This document shows positions 62,230-64,000 of a stretch of 64,000 bases of DNA, piece by piece (the stretch's first letter is position 1; every line of letters starts with the position of its first letter). The DNA is from DASQYE01 sp036389315 (GTDB taxonomy: Bacteria; Acidobacteriota; Blastocatellia; Pyrinomonadales; Pyrinomonadaceae), in contig DASVQF010000022.1 in NCBI GenBank assembly GCA_036389315.1, positions 62,001 through 126,000 on the forward strand. The letters run 5' to 3'. Position numbers and translations under genes: made by a program. The notes under the pieces are model-generated. The model was not told where the DNA came from, searched no databases, and saw nothing but the letters and a program-made list of their open reading frames with translations.

Positions 62230-64000
62230 ATGAGCTTATTCCATAAATCAATCGCAATCGTACTTGGCCTCGCTGTGGCGCTCGCGGCCTGCTTCATTAC
62301 GGCTTCGGCGCAGCAGCAGGGGACGGGCGCGCTGCGCGGCCGGATCGTTGACGAGCTTGGTGGCGTTATCGTCGGCGCGAGCGTCACCGTGACGGACGCG
62401 CAAGGCTTGGAGCGAACCACTGTGACTAACGGCGAAGGCGCTTATGTGATCGCCGGGCTTGCGCCCGGTCGCTACACTGTGCGCGCTACGGCCACGGGTT
62501 TCGCCGTCTACGAGAACGCGGAAGTGGACATCACACCCGGACGGCGTGAGGCCCTGGACATTACCTTGAGCGTGACGATAGAGGAGCAGAACGTCACGGT
62601 GCAGTCAGAGACGCCGCTCTCGGCCGAGCCCGCCAACAATGCCGATCAGGTTCTCTTGACGGGCAAAGACCTAGACGCTTTGCCAGATGACCCGGACGAG
62701 CTGGCGGCCGCCTTGCAGGCGCTCGCGGGCCCATCCGCGGGCCCGAACGGCGGGCAGATGTATATAGACGGTTTCACGGGCGGGCGTCTGCCGCCCAAAG
62801 AGTCCATCCGCGAGATTCGCATCAACCAGAATCCCTTCGCCGCCGAGAATGACCAGCCGGCGGGCGGCCGCATAGACATCCTCACCAAGCCGGGGACGGA
62901 CAAGCTCCGGGGCCAGGCATTCTTCAACTTCAACGACGAGAGCCTGAACTCGCGCAACCCGTTCGCGCCAAACCGCGCGCCTTTTCAGGTACGCCAGTAC
63001 GGCGGCAATCTCAGTGGGCCCATCATCAGTAAGAAGTCCTCTTACTTTTTCGATTTCGAGCGGCGCGAGACGAGCGATAATGATGTCGTCAGGGCGACCA
63101 TCCTCGACTCTGCGCTCAACATCACGCCCTTCGGCCTGGCCGTAGTCATCCCGCGCCGCTTCACCACATTCAGCCCGCGCGTCGATTACCAGCTTAATGC
63201 GAGCAACACGATTGTCGCGCGCTACACCTATAACCGCAACAGCACGATCAACGGAGGCGTCGGCGGCTTCTCGCTCCCCGAGCGCGCCTTCGACTCCGCT
63301 TCCACGCAGCAGACTTTTCAACTGACCGAGACGGCCATCCTCTCTCCGTCGGTGGTCAACGAGACGCGCTTTCAATTCATACACCAGCGCGCAGAGCAGT
63401 TCGGGGACAACACCATCCCGACCCTCAACGTCCTGGAAGCCTTCACGAGCGGCGGCTCGCAGGTCGGCCGCACCTCCAATACGGAAAACCGCTGGGAGTT
63501 GCAGAACTACACCTCCTGGGCCAGGGGCCACCACTCCCTGAAGGCTGGCGTGCGTTTGCGCGGCGTACGCATCACGGATATTAACCCGCAGAACTTCGGC
63601 GGCACATACACCTTCGCCGGATCGGTGGGCCCACAACTGGACGCCGCCAACCAGATCATGCTCGACGCGCAAGGGAATCCCATCCCAGTCGCTTTGACCA
63701 GCATAGAGCGTTACCGTCGCACGCTGCTGTTTCAAAGGCAGGGCCTCTCGGCGGCGCAGATACGCGCGCTCGGCGGCGGCGCGACGCAGTTCCGCATCAA
63801 CGCAGGTCAAGCCGAGGCGAGCGTCAGCCAAATGGATTTCGGCGGCTTTATTCAGGACGATTGGCGCGTGAGGCCGGAGTTGACCATCTCTTTGGGCTTG
63901 CGCTACGAAGCGCAGACCAACGTCGGGAGCCGTTATAACTTTGCGCCGCGTCTTGCCTTCGCGTGGTCGCCGGGTGGCGGAGCGGGCAGCACGCGCCCGC
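62230..64000 (+). CDS. TonB-dependent receptor, Oar-like, truncated by window edge
   Basis: The first 590 residues of an outer-membrane receptor that runs off the right edge. A signal peptide (SIAIVLGLAVALAACFITAS) is followed by a carboxypeptidase-regulatory beta domain (GALRGRIVDELGGVIVGASV, then YVIAGLAPGRYTVRATATGF) and a plug domain (GPNGGQMYIDGFTGGRLPPK, ESIREIRINQNPFAAENDQP). Beta-barrel strands then begin (QYGGNLSGPIISKKSSYFFD). The plug's usual TonB box is not obvious. Oar-like receptors of this build are numerous in Acidobacteriota and import large or unknown substrates. The start ATG lies 11 bp after the previous stop. Confidence 0.9.
   Translation, partial: MSLFHKSIAIVLGLAVALAACFITASAQQQGTGALRGRIVDELGGVIVGASVTVTDAQGLERTTVTNGEGAYVIAGLAPGRYTVRATATGFAVYENAEVDITPGRREALDITLSVTIEEQNVTVQSETPLSAEPANNADQVLLTGKDLDALPDDPDELAAALQALAGPSAGPNGGQMYIDGFTGGRLPPKESIREIRINQNPFAAENDQPAGGRIDILTKPGTDKLRGQAFFNFNDESLNSRNPFAPNRAPFQVRQYGGNLSGPIISKKSSYFFDFERRETSDNDVVRATILDSALNITPFGLAVVIPRRFTTFSPRVDYQLNASNTIVARYTYNRNSTINGGVGGFSLPERAFDSASTQQTFQLTETAILSPSVVNETRFQFIHQRAEQFGDNTIPTLNVLEAFTSGGSQVGRTSNTENRWELQNYTSWARGHHSLKAGVRLRGVRITDINPQNFGGTYTFAGSVGPQLDAANQIMLDAQGNPIPVALTSIERYRRTLLFQRQGLSAAQIRALGGGATQFRINAGQAEASVSQMDFGGFIQDDWRVRPELTISLGLRYEAQTNVGSRYNFAPRLAFAWSPGGGAGSTRP

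Overview
The window most likely comes from the chromosome of an Acidobacteriota member, possibly class Blastocatellia. Pointers are two 'acidobacterial VWFA-related' secreted proteins, an Oar-type TonB-dependent receptor with an N-terminal carboxypeptidase-regulatory fold, a type IV pilus operon with a very large secretin, and many intergenic inverted repeats built from short recurrent words. No rRNA is present, so this placement is inference. The right-hand 39 kb is GC-rich and densely coding. The stretch from about 11 to 24.5 kb is visibly more AT-rich and partly degraded.

Region 1 (1-17.8 kb) is a type I-B CRISPR-Cas locus. The array fills 15-7917 with 119 copies of a 30-bp repeat and runs off the left edge. 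It is read leftwards from a leader at 7918-8166. The cas genes lie upstream on the same strand in the order cas6-cas8b(Cst1)-cas7-cas5-cas3-[antitoxin-toxin]-cas4-cas1-cas2, with a good sigma70-type promoter at 17746-17774. The operon is compositionally mosaic: the interference half is about 40% GC and the adaptation half about 58%, by eye on sample lines. A UPF0175/DUF3368-PIN toxin-antitoxin pair sits on the boundary. Cas1 carries an unusual acidic insertion of about 74 residues.

Region 2 (17.8-25.3 kb) is accessory DNA: an XRE regulator beside the cas promoter, a degenerate receiver protein, a second unlinked cas6, small regulators, gene remnants, a 31-bp palindrome, and an excisionase plus tyrosine integrase pointing at the 3' end of tRNA-Ala(CGC). 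This looks like one edge of an integrated island.

Region 3 (25.4-35.4 kb) is mostly housekeeping: an alanyl-tRNA editing protein, an M61 protease without a PDZ domain, a lipid kinase, a UPF0314 membrane protein, a diacylglycerol glycosyltransferase, guaB and rodZ. Within it is a two-gene operon of a SIR2-like protein and a divergent HAM1/ITPase-like protein (28745-30150), the best candidate for an undescribed defence or nucleotide-signalling system.

Region 4 (35.6-41.6 kb) is a compact bacterial microcompartment locus: two hexameric shell genes, a pentameric vertex gene and a CoA-acylating aldehyde dehydrogenase with a long C-terminal tail. An ACT-domain protein and a UPF0210 protein are embedded in it. 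No signature core enzyme is visible in the window.

Region 5 (41.6-64 kb) carries a B12-type radical SAM protein, CorA, a cNMP-binding/DUF1003 protein, the two VWFA proteins, a tandem pair of 116-residue unknowns, the pilus operon pilC-pilB-secretin-two pseudopilins-pilM, an ECF sigma/anti-sigma pair, two exported proteins, and a TonB-dependent receptor cut by the right edge.
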